A DNA stretch of 64,000 nucleotides, taken from UBA8752 sp002336475. Lineage in GTDB: Bacteria > Bacteroidota > Bacteroidia > Flavobacteriales_D > Sanyastnellaceae. The translations under genes were made by a program, and so were the position numbers. A model generated the notes under the pieces. It was not told the DNA's origin, did not search any database, and saw only the letters and a program-made list of their open reading frames with translations. Positions 1 to 8,297 of the stretch are shown one piece after another. Location: NCBI GenBank assembly GCA_943846755.1, contig OX044365.1:2906420-2970419 (forward strand), written 5' to 3'. Positions within the stretch are counted from its first letter, which is position 1, and each line of letters starts with the position of its first letter.

Positions 1-1223
1 CCTTCGAACACACCTTCTGAAACCAGGGGCCACAATGCGTATTTCGCTTCTCCGTCTGCCTTGAATAAACCGAAGTGGTTCTCTGAATCAGTAGGGTTTG
101 CGGCACTTTTCCAGGGTTCGTCAAAGGCCTCGAAATAGAAGCAGCTGATGCCGTTGGACTGGGTCCACTCGCGCATGCCCCGATAGAACAGGGCTTGCTT
201 GTACTCATCGGCCGCACGAGAGCCTTCGGGGCCATAAAACCCATCGGAGACACTTGCCCAACCGGTCTCTCCGATGTGCACGCTCTTGGTGTCGTCAATT
301 CCGTGGACGTATTTCACAACCTGCGCATATTGATTTTGGCTGTAGGCCAGTGCGCGCTCCATGGCCAGCTCGATTCTGTCGTTTCCGTTGCTCGCAGTTT
401 CCCCGATAGCTACATCCTGTACGGTGTCTGTTGACCAGAAAACAGGGTTGTAGTGCGTATCGTGGAAGGGATAGGTATGCATGGAGACATAATCCACGGC
501 GCGGATCAGTGCCTCGAGGTCTTCATTGTGGTATTCGCTGCCACCGCCACCCCATGAGGCAAAGTTGTCCGAGCTGGTGATCCAGAGATCGGCAGGTAGC
601 GTCCCGTCGACTTTTAAGGCCTGTAGATGGTTGACCCACTGCAAAACCACGTTGGGCGCCACGAAATAGGAAGCGGCCCAATGCACCATGGCCTCGTTGC
701 CCACGGCAACGACTTTAATGATGTCGGGGTACTCCTTTGTCAAGGCCACAGCCCGTTCAATCTCGCTTTGGTTGGCTTCGAAGTCCTGTTCGTTGTGGTT
801 GGGTCCATCCGTCCATGCGCCCGCACAATCAATCCAAGCGCCGAGCATGACGTACATCTCAAAACCGACATCCTCTTCCTTTAACTCTCGGATGGCTTTT
901 ACCACATTTCCGGCATGGGGCAACTGCACATTGTAGGTGCGCACAAACCGAATGCCCATGGCATGCAGGATCCGGAGGTCCTCTTTCAATTGAGCGAGGG
1001 TAGGCTGTTCAGAACGGCTCAGACCCCTGTATCCTCCGTAACAAATGGCGGGGTATTTGGGGTTCCCCACAAGTTCGGAGGCCGATGGATTGTGCATGGT
1101 ATGTTGCTCGTTGGCAGTACCGCAGGATGCGATGACGGCTGAGAGGAAAAGAAAGGATACCGCTCCCAGGAGGGAGGTAGCCAAGCCCTCGAATCTAGTT
1201 TTGGAATTTGACAGTTTCCACAT
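1..1223 (-). CDS. GH17-like beta-glucanase lipoprotein (3' end off window)
   Basis: The gene runs off the left edge, so its C-terminus is missing. The ATG at 1223 gives MWKLSNSKTR followed by a hydrophobic stretch and the lipobox VIASC (Cys34), so it is a predicted lipoprotein. The body reads as a TIM-barrel of the glycosyl hydrolase 17 type (beta-1,3-glucanases). VAVGNEAMVHW places the likely acid/base Glu near residue 177, and HIGETGWASVSD holds the likely nucleophile Glu. Near the edge, the YFEAFDEPWK motif is also typical of the family. GAGG lies just before the start, and only 10 bp separate it from the upstream phosphorylase-like gene, so the two are probably co-transcribed. Inferred role: cleavage of beta-1,3-glucan at the cell surface or in the periplasm. 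The exact linkage is not proven. Confidence 0.8.
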   Translation of the reverse strand, partial: MWKLSNSKTRFEGLATSLLGAVSFLFLSAVIASCGTANEQHTMHNPSASELVGNPKYPAICYGGYRGLSRSEQPTLAQLKEDLRILHAMGIRFVRTYNVQLPHAGNVVKAIRELKEEDVGFEMYVMLGAWIDCAGAWTDGPNHNEQDFEANQSEIERAVALTKEYPDIIKVVAVGNEAMVHWAASYFVAPNVVLQWVNHLQALKVDGTLPADLWITSSDNFASWGGGGSEYHNEDLEALIRAVDYVSMHTYPFHDTHYNPVFWSTDTVQDVAIGETASNGNDRIELAMERALAYSQNQYAQVVKYVHGIDDTKSVHIGETGWASVSDGFYGPEGSRAADEYKQALFYRGMREWTQSNGISCFYFEAFDEPWKSAANPTDSENHFGLFKADGEAKYALWPLVSEGVFE

Positions 1224-1233
1224 CTACCTCGGA

Positions 1234-4200
1234 TTATGCAATGACCGTGAGTTGGGCCACCTCGTGCGATCTCCGAAATATTTTGCTGCTCAGCTCCCTG
1301 TTCAAGACCAAGCCCTCGATGCTTTCGGAACGCCCGTCGGTCATCTTCACTTCGATGGCCGGTTTGTCTCCGCGCTTGTGTACAACAGGCACTTGACACA
1401 CGGTGTATGCCAGGCTGTCTGCGGTCAATTCAATGGTTTGCCAGCCCTGTTGGACATCCACGTATTCAAAAGACGCGGACTCGGTCAAGAATTCATCGGC
1501 AGGCATCAACGCCCGGTCAAAATGAAGTTGTCCGCCAGTGACGCGCACACCCAATTCTCCAAAGCGGCACAGTAAATCCTCTTTTACTTGTCCCGTCATG
1601 CCCGGTTGTTGGGCGCCTTTGCCGCCTGGAGTGTGGGAATAGGGGTCGGTGGGAAAGGCCCCATATAGTTCCGGTGACTTGTGGGCACCAATACCGGCAT
1701 TGATCTCGAAATAATGATCAAACAACCGTCCGACTTTTTCTGAGGAGTCGGATTGGTCTACTGCAGCTTTCGTGACTTCAAAGGCGGCCAAACGAAGCTT
1801 GGACACCATGTGCCAATAAATGGAGCCCAATCCCTCGTAACCAAAGAAGGTGCCCGAACGGCCCGTGAAAGCCTTGTGGTTGAAGATGCTTTCGTACAGG
1901 GCCTCTACCCGCTGTTGCTCAGTAGCCACTAGTGGTGCGTAGGGCTGGGGCAACTCGGCAAGTGCCGCGCGCAACGCGTTGACATTGTTGAAGTTGCCAT
2001 TGAAGTGGAATCCACCCGTGCAATCCTTGGTCACAATGTCGGCATTCTCGTCGGCGACCAGCTTTGACAAGAGCGGGGAGCCAGCGATCGCCTCAGGGGT
2101 GATGTTGTTCTTGTCGAGGAACCGGGGCAAGGACTTGTTGGGATACAGCACATAACTGTACTGGTCTTCCCGGAAGAGGGCACTGGCTTTCAGAGCGTCT
2201 AAGACCTCCAGACTTTCGGTAGAATCCAGCAGGCCTGAACTCAAGACGGCAACTTGCCCTTCGAGCATCTCAGGCAATGTGTTGATTTCAATGCCTCCAT
2301 CCGGTTTTACGGTCATGAGGTTGTAGGCATGATAGAGTCCATCGCTGCGCTTGTTGGCTTTGATGGAATGTTCGAGGTGCTCCAAAGCGACATCAACGAA
2401 TGCAGACAAATCAGAGAGCTTCAATGGGGCTTTCTGCCCAGAAAAGTCTTGGTTGTAGATCTTTTGACGGTAGTCGCTTGCTGCGTGGCCCAACCCGTCG
2501 AGGATGGACCGGCGCTGGGCATCTGAAATTCGATCCGTGGTCAGTGAACGGAACTCACCAAGAGTGGCCTTCATCCGATCGAAGCTGGCGAGCAACTCTA
2601 CCGAAATCTGCACTTCACTGTGGCCCGTTTTGACCAGCACATCCTTGAAATAGACCAAAAAGCGCCGCAAGTAGTAGAGCGTGACCATGGACACGCCGTT
2701 CCCGACCAACGCATTGTTGGCATCGTTCCACTCGGGCCGCTGCGTGTTCATCCAAATGCCGCCTTCGGGAATGAAATTGGCCACTTTGGCGAGCATGGTC
2801 GCCATGATTTTCTCGATGAAGTTGACCTTATAAATGAAAACGTGGGTCTCGCGAAGAAGGGCTCCATCGCCTCCGATCTCATTCTTCTTGAATCCGACCC
2901 GCTCTTCCCGCTCATGGTCGAAATCAATCGTGTTCTTGGGATCTTCTAGAAGCGCGTCATAGGGCTTGATCCGGTAGGGAACATTGGCGTACACAAAGGA
3001 ATCATTCTTCAAGTAATCCTCAAGTTTCTCGGGATAGTAGGCGCGTAGAAACTCGAGAAACTTGAGCAAGTAAATGATCTGGTGGTCGCCCCAATAGCCG
3101 ATGTATGACCACGGGTTGTCCGGCTCAATGGTCTCCCATTCGAAGCCATCCTTGAATACGCGGTAAGGATTGTATCCATCGAAAGTGGTGGCATTGAGGA
3201 ACTTGAAAATCATGCCCTCAATGAACTCTGGATAGGCATGGACCAAGGCTTCCCAGTTCTGGAAAATGTCGCGCCAATTGCCTTGGTAATCCAGGATTTT
3301 AGACCCGTCGTCTTCGTTGCGAAGGTTGATGGAAAACCGGTTCCATGGACGGCTGGGATCGCCGTGACGTCGGCTAAACTTCAGTGGCAGGTATTCCGCA
3401 CACAGCCGCTTGAAGTTGAGGTCTTCGTCCTGGGATGCTTGTTCCTGAAGGAAGAAGAGGTCGAACTTTTCTGGCCAAGCGGACATGACCTCGGATTTCT
3501 TGAAGAAAACCTTGTGGTTTGCCCGGTCGATGTAGGCCATGAAATCCACGCGATCAATGGAATAATTCTCATCGAAAATCCCGCCGCGCATGATGTTGAA
3601 CATCGTGTTGGCGAAATGCCGAATGTTGCGGCGCCGGTCAGCGGTCAGTTGCAACCCATCGCTGGCCGCCACGAGTGCAATGAGACGGTTGGACCCTTCC
3701 TCTATGTCTTTCAACACATCTTGCTTCAGCTGTGCCGGCGACTGGAGGTCCTGTTTCAATTTTACGACCCCTCGAATGGACTGGCCCAAATCCGCCACAA
3801 TCATCCAGTCTTTGCTTCCATGGGCATCCAGCTCAAATGAACTTTGAATGAAGTACGCGCCACGTTCGGCTTTGACATCGGTCTCGGTGACCAGAGACCC
3901 TCCGGTTTTGAATGCGTGCAATTGTCGTGAGGACAAGAGCACTTGGGGAGCTTCAAACCCCAGTGACCAGACGACGTTGGACTTCAAGGCCTCGCTGGGC
4001 TCGGCTTTGTCAGAGATGATGGCGCTCAGTGCATAAATACCGAGGTGGCTGCCTTCCAGCTCGCATTTCTTGTAGGCATCCACCAAGTTGCTGCTTCCGC
4101 GTTGTAATCCTTCTGGGACACCATAGGGCAGCACATTCTGTATGCCATCGAGCACGCTGACTTTTATAGAATCAGCGGCGGAGGACTCAAGCCGCGCCTG

Positions 4201-4695
4201 CCGAACGAAACCATACCGCTCGCTGGCCGACCATTGGTAGCGAAAGGTCAGTGCCAGATCGTGGTTGACCTCTTCGAAGATCACCTTGTTTCCGTAGGCA
4301 TTCTTGTAGAGGTTGCGCTCAATGGAATAGACCCCTCTGTTCTGTTCCGAAAAAGGCTGCCAGAGCATGCGACGGTCCACGCCCTCCACCAGTACGATGG
4401 TTTTGCTGCCTGTTGTTTCTGCAGCTTCTGTGATTTTGTCGTCCGTATAGTAGGGAAAGAGGGCGTGATCGCTGTTGACCCGACCTGCGGAAAGTCCCCC
4501 GTTGCTCGCCAAGAACATCCAGTGGTCTGAATGGCTCACGATGCTCATGAAAAACGGACGCATCTGATCGACTGAGCTGATCTTGTAGTACGTCTCACCT
4601 TCAATGGTCACCTCCTTGCCGGAGGTGGAAGTGTGTGAAGGTTGGAGGGGCTCCTGCCCGAGATATATAGGTGTACGTTTCGACGTGTCGCTCAT
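1234..4695 (-). CDS. GH94/GH149/GH161-like beta-glucan phosphorylase
   Basis: A large (about 1,153-residue) soluble protein without a signal peptide. The N-terminal YYKISSVDQMRPFFMSIVS region and GGLSAGRVNSDHALFPYYTDD fit the sandwich domain of clan GH-Q phosphorylases. The RPEWNDANNALVG segment (Asp near residue 655) resembles the catalytic Asp region of GH94-related enzymes. The length suits GH149 or GH161, whose members phosphorolyse beta-1,3-glucan; I cannot separate the two by eye. The 10-bp distance to a GH17-like lipoprotein supports a pathway in which an exported glucanase makes oligosaccharides that are phosphorolysed in the cytoplasm to glucose 1-phosphate. I chose ATG 4695 (MSDTSKRTPIY) because the family motif begins soon after; an in-frame ATG at 4779 would add 28 residues. 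Confidence 0.65.
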   Translation of the reverse strand: MSDTSKRTPIYLGQEPLQPSHTSTSGKEVTIEGETYYKISSVDQMRPFFMSIVSHSDHWMFLASNGGLSAGRVNSDHALFPYYTDDKITEAAETTGSKTIVLVEGVDRRMLWQPFSEQNRGVYSIERNLYKNAYGNKVIFEEVNHDLALTFRYQWSASERYGFVRQARLESSAADSIKVSVLDGIQNVLPYGVPEGLQRGSSNLVDAYKKCELEGSHLGIYALSAIISDKAEPSEALKSNVVWSLGFEAPQVLLSSRQLHAFKTGGSLVTETDVKAERGAYFIQSSFELDAHGSKDWMIVADLGQSIRGVVKLKQDLQSPAQLKQDVLKDIEEGSNRLIALVAASDGLQLTADRRRNIRHFANTMFNIMRGGIFDENYSIDRVDFMAYIDRANHKVFFKKSEVMSAWPEKFDLFFLQEQASQDEDLNFKRLCAEYLPLKFSRRHGDPSRPWNRFSINLRNEDDGSKILDYQGNWRDIFQNWEALVHAYPEFIEGMIFKFLNATTFDGYNPYRVFKDGFEWETIEPDNPWSYIGYWGDHQIIYLLKFLEFLRAYYPEKLEDYLKNDSFVYANVPYRIKPYDALLEDPKNTIDFDHEREERVGFKKNEIGGDGALLRETHVFIYKVNFIEKIMATMLAKVANFIPEGGIWMNTQRPEWNDANNALVGNGVSMVTLYYLRRFLVYFKDVLVKTGHSEVQISVELLASFDRMKATLGEFRSLTTDRISDAQRRSILDGLGHAASDYRQKIYNQDFSGQKAPLKLSDLSAFVDVALEHLEHSIKANKRSDGLYHAYNLMTVKPDGGIEINTLPEMLEGQVAVLSSGLLDSTESLEVLDALKASALFREDQYSYVLYPNKSLPRFLDKNNITPEAIAGSPLLSKLVADENADIVTKDCTGGFHFNGNFNNVNALRAALAELPQPYAPLVATEQQRVEALYESIFNHKAFTGRSGTFFGYEGLGSIYWHMVSKLRLAAFEVTKAAVDQSDSSEKVGRLFDHYFEINAGIGAHKSPELYGAFPTDPYSHTPGGKGAQQPGMTGQVKEDLLCRFGELGVRVTGGQLHFDRALMPADEFLTESASFEYVDVQQGWQTIELTADSLAYTVCQVPVVHKRGDKPAIEVKMTDGRSESIEGLVLNRELSSKIFRRSHEVAQLTVIA

Positions 4696-5042
4696 TTCAA
4701 CGTTGTAATCGGTTGATGTGTGACCATATCGTCCGAACTGTGCCATTCCAACAGTGAACGAGGTCATCGTGCCGTGCATTGACGGCAGAGCGAAAGTAAG
4801 GATGATGTGTTTTGGATTGCGACGCAGGGGATAAATGCTGCCGATTTCTAGTGGTCCAATTTGCCAATGGGCCCAGCGTAAGTTGAGCTTGAGTTTGGCA
4901 AATCAATATTGGGCTTGGGCAATCGGGATTTTCTGGTCTGTGATTGGGGAGCCGACATTGGTGTTGGCATCGGTGTAACCTAGGGCATTGAATCTTCGTT
5001 TCTCTTGAATCCATCGTATCTTATTCTTCTACCAGAATTGCC
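4696..5042. other. Intergenic region between divergent glucan and phhA genes
   Basis: About 350 bp with no convincing gene, between the phosphorylase start (minus strand) and the phenylalanine hydroxylase start (plus strand). The promoters of both units should lie here or just beside it. The one clear structure is a perfect 9-bp inverted repeat (ATTTGCCAA at 4859-4867, TTGGCAAAT at 4895-4903). AT-rich TATCTTATTC at 5017-5026 could be part of the phhA promoter, but no well-spaced TTG element accompanies it. Confidence 0.5.
4859..4903. promoter_or_regulatory. 9-bp inverted repeat, possible operator
   Basis: ATTTGCCAA and TTGGCAAAT form a perfect dyad with a 27-bp spacer in the divergent intergenic region. 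It could bind a regulator of the adjacent glucan genes or of phhA. The long spacer and absence of a T-run argue against a terminator. The assignment rests on symmetry and position only. Confidence 0.3.
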
Positions 5043-5756
5043 ATGAATGCCCCTCTGATTCAGCCGCTGTACAACGAGGTACAACACGGAACGTGGTCCA
5101 CGCTCTACCGCCGTCAGCGCGACAACCTTGAGGACAAGGGCGCCCGCTTGTATCTCGGTGCATTGGACCGCATGGAGGTGCTTACTGAAGAGGAGATTCC
5201 TAAAGTGGACCGCATGTCCGCCGCCTTACAAGAATCTACGGGTTGGGGGTTGGTTATTGTCCCGGGTCTCATTCCAGTCGATGACTTTTTCGCTCTGCTG
5301 TCCCGACGCCAATTTTGCACGTCAACGTGGGTGCGTCGTCCCGATCAGTTGGACTATCTCGAGGAGCCAGACATGTTCCACGATACGTTTGGACATGTCC
5401 CGCCATTGATGGACCCCGAGTTTGCCTTGTTCATGCAACGCTTTGGTGAAATTGGAGTGGACCTTTGCGGCAATGAACAGGCTGTGCTCGCTTTGCAGCG
5501 ACTGTACTGGTTCTTCGTGGAATTTGGGTTTGTGGAGGAAAGTGGTATGCCACGCGCATTCGGAGCGGGCATCATGAGTTCCTACGGGGAGACGAACCAC
5601 GCTTGGAACCTCCGTTCGGACTTGAGGAAGTTCACACTCGAAGGCGCGATGTCGACCCCCTTCACCACGACCGAAATCCAATCCACTTATTTCCTCATCG
5701 AGGACATTCCAGAAGTCATCCGTGAGATGGAAGAGTGGCATGCGGGCATGTCTTGA
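5043..5756 (+). CDS. phhA: Phenylalanine 4-monooxygenase
   Basis: A 237-residue biopterin-dependent aromatic amino acid hydroxylase that converts phenylalanine to tyrosine with tetrahydropterin and O2. The diagnostic PDMFHDTFGHVP motif supplies iron ligands His113 and His118, and WFFVEFG supplies Glu160; the 5- and 42-residue spacing matches the family. The length is that of a bacterial catalytic-core enzyme without the eukaryotic ACT regulatory domain. Start ATG 5043 gives MNAPLIQPLYNEV and is preceded by an AT-rich leader. No pterin-recycling gene lies next to it; the downstream methyltransferase starts within about 35 bp and may be co-transcribed. Confidence 0.95.
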   Translation: MNAPLIQPLYNEVQHGTWSTLYRRQRDNLEDKGARLYLGALDRMEVLTEEEIPKVDRMSAALQESTGWGLVIVPGLIPVDDFFALLSRRQFCTSTWVRRPDQLDYLEEPDMFHDTFGHVPPLMDPEFALFMQRFGEIGVDLCGNEQAVLALQRLYWFFVEFGFVEESGMPRAFGAGIMSSYGETNHAWNLRSDLRKFTLEGAMSTPFTTTEIQSTYFLIEDIPEVIREMEEWHAGMS

Positions 5757-5789
5757 TGCCCATTGGACGGTGAGGCCGACCTTGTGAAC

Positions 5790-6407
5790 ATGGCCGATAT
5801 GAATGATCCTGGGAAGATGTGGGATGCCCGTTATGCTGGCGAAGCGACTGTATACGGAACGGGACCCAATGCGTTTTTCGCTGAAGTATTAAAAGAACTG
5901 CCCCCTGGACGCATGGTATTGCCTGGAGATGGGGAAGGCCGCAACGCAGTGCACGCAGCAGCTCTAGGTTGGTCGGTGAGGTCGTTTGATGCTTCGAAGG
6001 TTGGGGTCCAAAAAAGCCTTGGTTTGGCCGCTCAGCGCGAGGTCACTGTTGAAGCAGAGGTGGGAGACTGTCGCACTTGGGAGCCCGGTGAGCGTTTCGA
6101 TGTCGTTGGTCTGTTTTACTTGCATTTGTTGCCTTCGATGCGGCCAGACTTTCACCAAAAGGTTCAAGGATGGCTCAAGCCAGGCGGCTTGGTCGTGCTG
6201 GAGGGGTTTGGTCCCGGTCAATTGGCATTCGGCTCCGGTGGCCCGAAACGCTTGGATATGTTGTTTTCTGAGGCCATGCTGCTCCGCGACTTTTCGGGTC
6301 TGAAGGTGATTCAATGCGAAACCGTTGGTGTCGACTTGGATGAGGGGCCATATCACCAAGGTCCTGCAGAGGTGACCCGCTTGGTGGCCCGAACAGCTGA
6401 GTCCTGA
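5790..6407 (+). CDS. Class I SAM-dependent methyltransferase
   Basis: About 205 residues with a Rossmann-type methyltransferase core. LPGDGEGRNAVHAAALGW is the glycine-rich SAM-binding motif I, SFDASKVGV the acidic strand-2 region, and RFDVVGLFYLHLLP motif IV. The N-terminal WDARYAGEATVYGTGPNAF resembles TehB/thiopurine-type methyltransferases. The substrate cannot be told. I place the start at ATG 5790 (MADMNDPGKMWD); a TTG at 5763 would add nine residues. It lies directly downstream of phhA in the same direction and converges with the gene ending at 6411. Confidence 0.8.
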   Translation: MADMNDPGKMWDARYAGEATVYGTGPNAFFAEVLKELPPGRMVLPGDGEGRNAVHAAALGWSVRSFDASKVGVQKSLGLAAQREVTVEAEVGDCRTWEPGERFDVVGLFYLHLLPSMRPDFHQKVQGWLKPGGLVVLEGFGPGQLAFGSGGPKRLDMLFSEAMLLRDFSGLKVIQCETVGVDLDEGPYHQGPAEVTRLVARTAES

Positions 6408-6410
6408 AGC

Positions 6411-7541
6411 TTACCAGCCGAACTCTTGGACGTCAACGCGGCCGAATTTTCCTGCGCCAGCCAACCACAAGGCCTTTCCGTCCGGACTGAAGCGAGCGGT
6501 GTAAAAGGCGCTGTCAGAAAAGTGCCGCCAGGACTGCCCTCCATCTTCGCTCAGGTCGATTCCGCCAGGTGTGCCCACCAGCGCCAGTTGGCGGCCACCA
6601 CTGCCGGGACGGTAACGGACCGATGACGCATAGCCAGGCCCGGTGCCTTCCGAGATGAGTTCCCATGTCTCGCCACCGTCCTGAGTGGTCGCTCCACGTC
6701 GGGACTGGCCCGTTTTGTCTTCCCAGTTTCCACCCCAGATGATGCCATGCAAAGCGTCGGCAAAGTCCATAGAAAACCCGCCGGTCATTGTTCCTCCTTG
6801 TAAGAGGGGAGTGGGAAATACCTTCCAATTCAGCCCCCGATCGGTGCTGCGGTAGATGCGAGAAGCCCCTCCGCCGGAGAGCATCCAAACGGTGTCGCCA
6901 GCAGCGGCGAGGTTCCCATTGGAGGCAGCAAAAGCAGCTTCTCCTGGCATCGCCTGGGGAACGCCACGGTCGAGGAAATTGGCGCAGGGCAGCTGGCTCC
7001 ATGACCGTCCTCCGTCTTCCGAACGTACCACACAAAGACAAGTGCCGATGCGGTCACCCATGGCGATGAGGGTCTGCTCGTCCAGTTTCAGGATGGCATC
7101 CATAAAGGCAGCGCTGTCCGACAGGACCCAGGTGCTTTGACGGGGCAGTTTGATGGTGCCATTGCCGAGGATTGGCGCCCTTTGGATGTGCGCGGGTGAG
7201 GCGATGGCGGTTCCCAGCACGGCATCGGATGTGACCGCGATTCCCCTGAAATGGAGCGGGACCAGCGAATCCCCCACCATCACGCCCTGGTCCTTCATGC
7301 GGTGGACTGTGGTGCTTTGGTCCTCGAGGATGACATGCACCCACTCACCGGTTGAGCCTGCAAGCCAAGCCTCGCCAGCAGCGGTGGCTTCTAGAGCCCG
7401 CCAGCTGCCTTCCATGGGTTTGTGCAGGATGCCTTGGTGGTCCACTTTCCAGTCCAAAGGGGCGCAGGAGAATGCGATCAGAGGGAGGGCCAGCAAGAGC
7501 AATGTGTTGGGCCGAGCGGATTTTGATGGAATTTTGAGCAT
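6411..7541 (-). CDS. BNR/Ycf48-like beta-propeller lipoprotein
   Basis: From ATG 7541 the protein (376 residues) begins MLKIPSKSARPN and reaches lipobox IAFSC, so it is a predicted lipoprotein. The body has repeated blades with the Asp-box pattern S-x-D-x-G-x-x-W: RSEDGGRSWSQL, RSTDRGLNWKVF, TTQDGGETWELI and LSEDGGQSWRHF. This is the sialidase/VPS10/Ycf48 type of propeller found in many cell-surface proteins. No catalytic residues of sialidases are evident, so a binding or scaffold role is more likely. An upstream in-frame start at 7601 would bury the signal peptide and is less likely. Its start codon overlaps that of the divergent SdpI-like gene. Confidence 0.75.
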   Translation of the reverse strand: MLKIPSKSARPNTLLLLALPLIAFSCAPLDWKVDHQGILHKPMEGSWRALEATAAGEAWLAGSTGEWVHVILEDQSTTVHRMKDQGVMVGDSLVPLHFRGIAVTSDAVLGTAIASPAHIQRAPILGNGTIKLPRQSTWVLSDSAAFMDAILKLDEQTLIAMGDRIGTCLCVVRSEDGGRSWSQLPCANFLDRGVPQAMPGEAAFAASNGNLAAAGDTVWMLSGGGASRIYRSTDRGLNWKVFPTPLLQGGTMTGGFSMDFADALHGIIWGGNWEDKTGQSRRGATTQDGGETWELISEGTGPGYASSVRYRPGSGGRQLALVGTPGGIDLSEDGGQSWRHFSDSAFYTARFSPDGKALWLAGAGKFGRVDVQEFGW

Positions 7542-7896
7542 GGCAATCACAGTTGCGTTCACTTGGGGCAATTTGGCCTTGAATCTGATACCAGGAGCCA
7601 TCTTGTGGGTGATTCAAGCGGTGGTGCGGCGAAATATGCCCAAGAACCCCAATGGGACTTATGGATACCGCACACCGCGCTCCATGGCATCTCAAGAGGC
7701 TTGGGATTATGCCAATCTGCGGTCCATTAACCTCATGGCTTGGTTCAGTTGGCCCACCATGGCTGCGGCTGTCCCTTGCGCGCTGTACCTCGATGTATCG
7801 GAAGCCCAGGGGCTGTTATACGGGGCCATGACAGTGGGCTGTTTGTGGCCCTTGGCGGTGGTGGAATGGGAATTGTGGCGCGGAAAACATCGGTGA
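7540..7896 (+). CDS. SdpI/YfhL-family membrane protein
   Basis: A 118-residue protein with about three hydrophobic segments (LALNLIPGAILWVIQAVV; LMAWFSWPTMAAAVPCAL; LLYGAMTVGCLWPLAVV). Between the first two is NPNGTYGYRTPRSMASQ, the conserved GYRTPRSM signature of the SdpI family C-terminal domain, followed by WDYANLRS. In Bacillus, SdpI gives immunity to a killing factor; many short homologues have unknown function, so no substrate is proposed. ATG 7540 is the first start giving a normal N-terminus; a TTG at 7570 is an alternative. The chosen start shares CATG with the divergent lipoprotein gene. Confidence 0.7.
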   Translation: MAITVAFTWGNLALNLIPGAILWVIQAVVRRNMPKNPNGTYGYRTPRSMASQEAWDYANLRSINLMAWFSWPTMAAAVPCALYLDVSEAQGLLYGAMTVGCLWPLAVVEWELWRGKHR

Positions 7897-7904
7897 AGGA
7901 TTCA

Positions 7905-7936
7905 TTGTTCAACCTTAGTGAACCGTGTTATATTCC
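7905..7936 (+). promoter_or_regulatory. Possible promoter of the cytochrome-like/YceI/DUF5777 operon
   Basis: TTG at 7905-7907 and TATATTCC at 7929-7936 are 21 bp apart, approximating the Bacteroidota -33 TTTG / -7 TAnnTTTG arrangement. Only GACA separates the -7-like element from the ATG at 7941, so transcripts would be leaderless or nearly so if it is real. Confidence 0.3.
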
Positions 7937-7940
7937 GACA

Positions 7941-8297
7941 ATGAGTGAACGAATTTGGGCGCTGGCGATGGCGGTGTTAATGATGGTCGGCTGTACCTAT
8001 GATGACCTCGATTCGCTGGGCACACCCCGGGATTGTGACGCGTTTGACGTGAGCTACGGTGGAGACATTCTGCCCTTGGTGACGGACCACTGTCAGGGAT
8101 GTCACGCTGGAGGCGCCCCTTCAGCAGGCATTGGATTCGAAACGCATGCAGATGTGGCATTGTTTGCTGAAATCATGTTGGATCGGATGAGCCGGGCCGA
8201 AGGTGATGCTGAGTTGATGCCCCAGTCAGGCAAGCTCGATTCTTGTTCTATCGCCCTCTTTAACGCTTGGATTGAAGCCGGAAAACCCAACAATTGA
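7941..8297 (+). CDS. Small cytochrome c-like lipoprotein
   Basis: A 118-residue protein with signal peptide and lipobox (MMVGC, Cys near 19). GGDILPLVTDHCQGCHAGG contains a single CxxCH heme c attachment motif in the context I(L)PLVxxxCxxCH seen in planctomycete-type cytochrome domains. The later ALFNAWIEAGKP is the usual C-terminal helix of these domains. A methionine that could be the distal ligand is present (ELMPQSGKL). It is therefore probably a membrane-anchored periplasmic mono-heme electron carrier. Its stop codon overlaps the ATG of the next gene (TGATG), so translation is likely coupled to the YceI and DUF5777 genes. Confidence 0.75.
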   Translation: MSERIWALAMAVLMMVGCTYDDLDSLGTPRDCDAFDVSYGGDILPLVTDHCQGCHAGGAPSAGIGFETHADVALFAEIMLDRMSRAEGDAELMPQSGKLDSCSIALFNAWIEAGKPNN

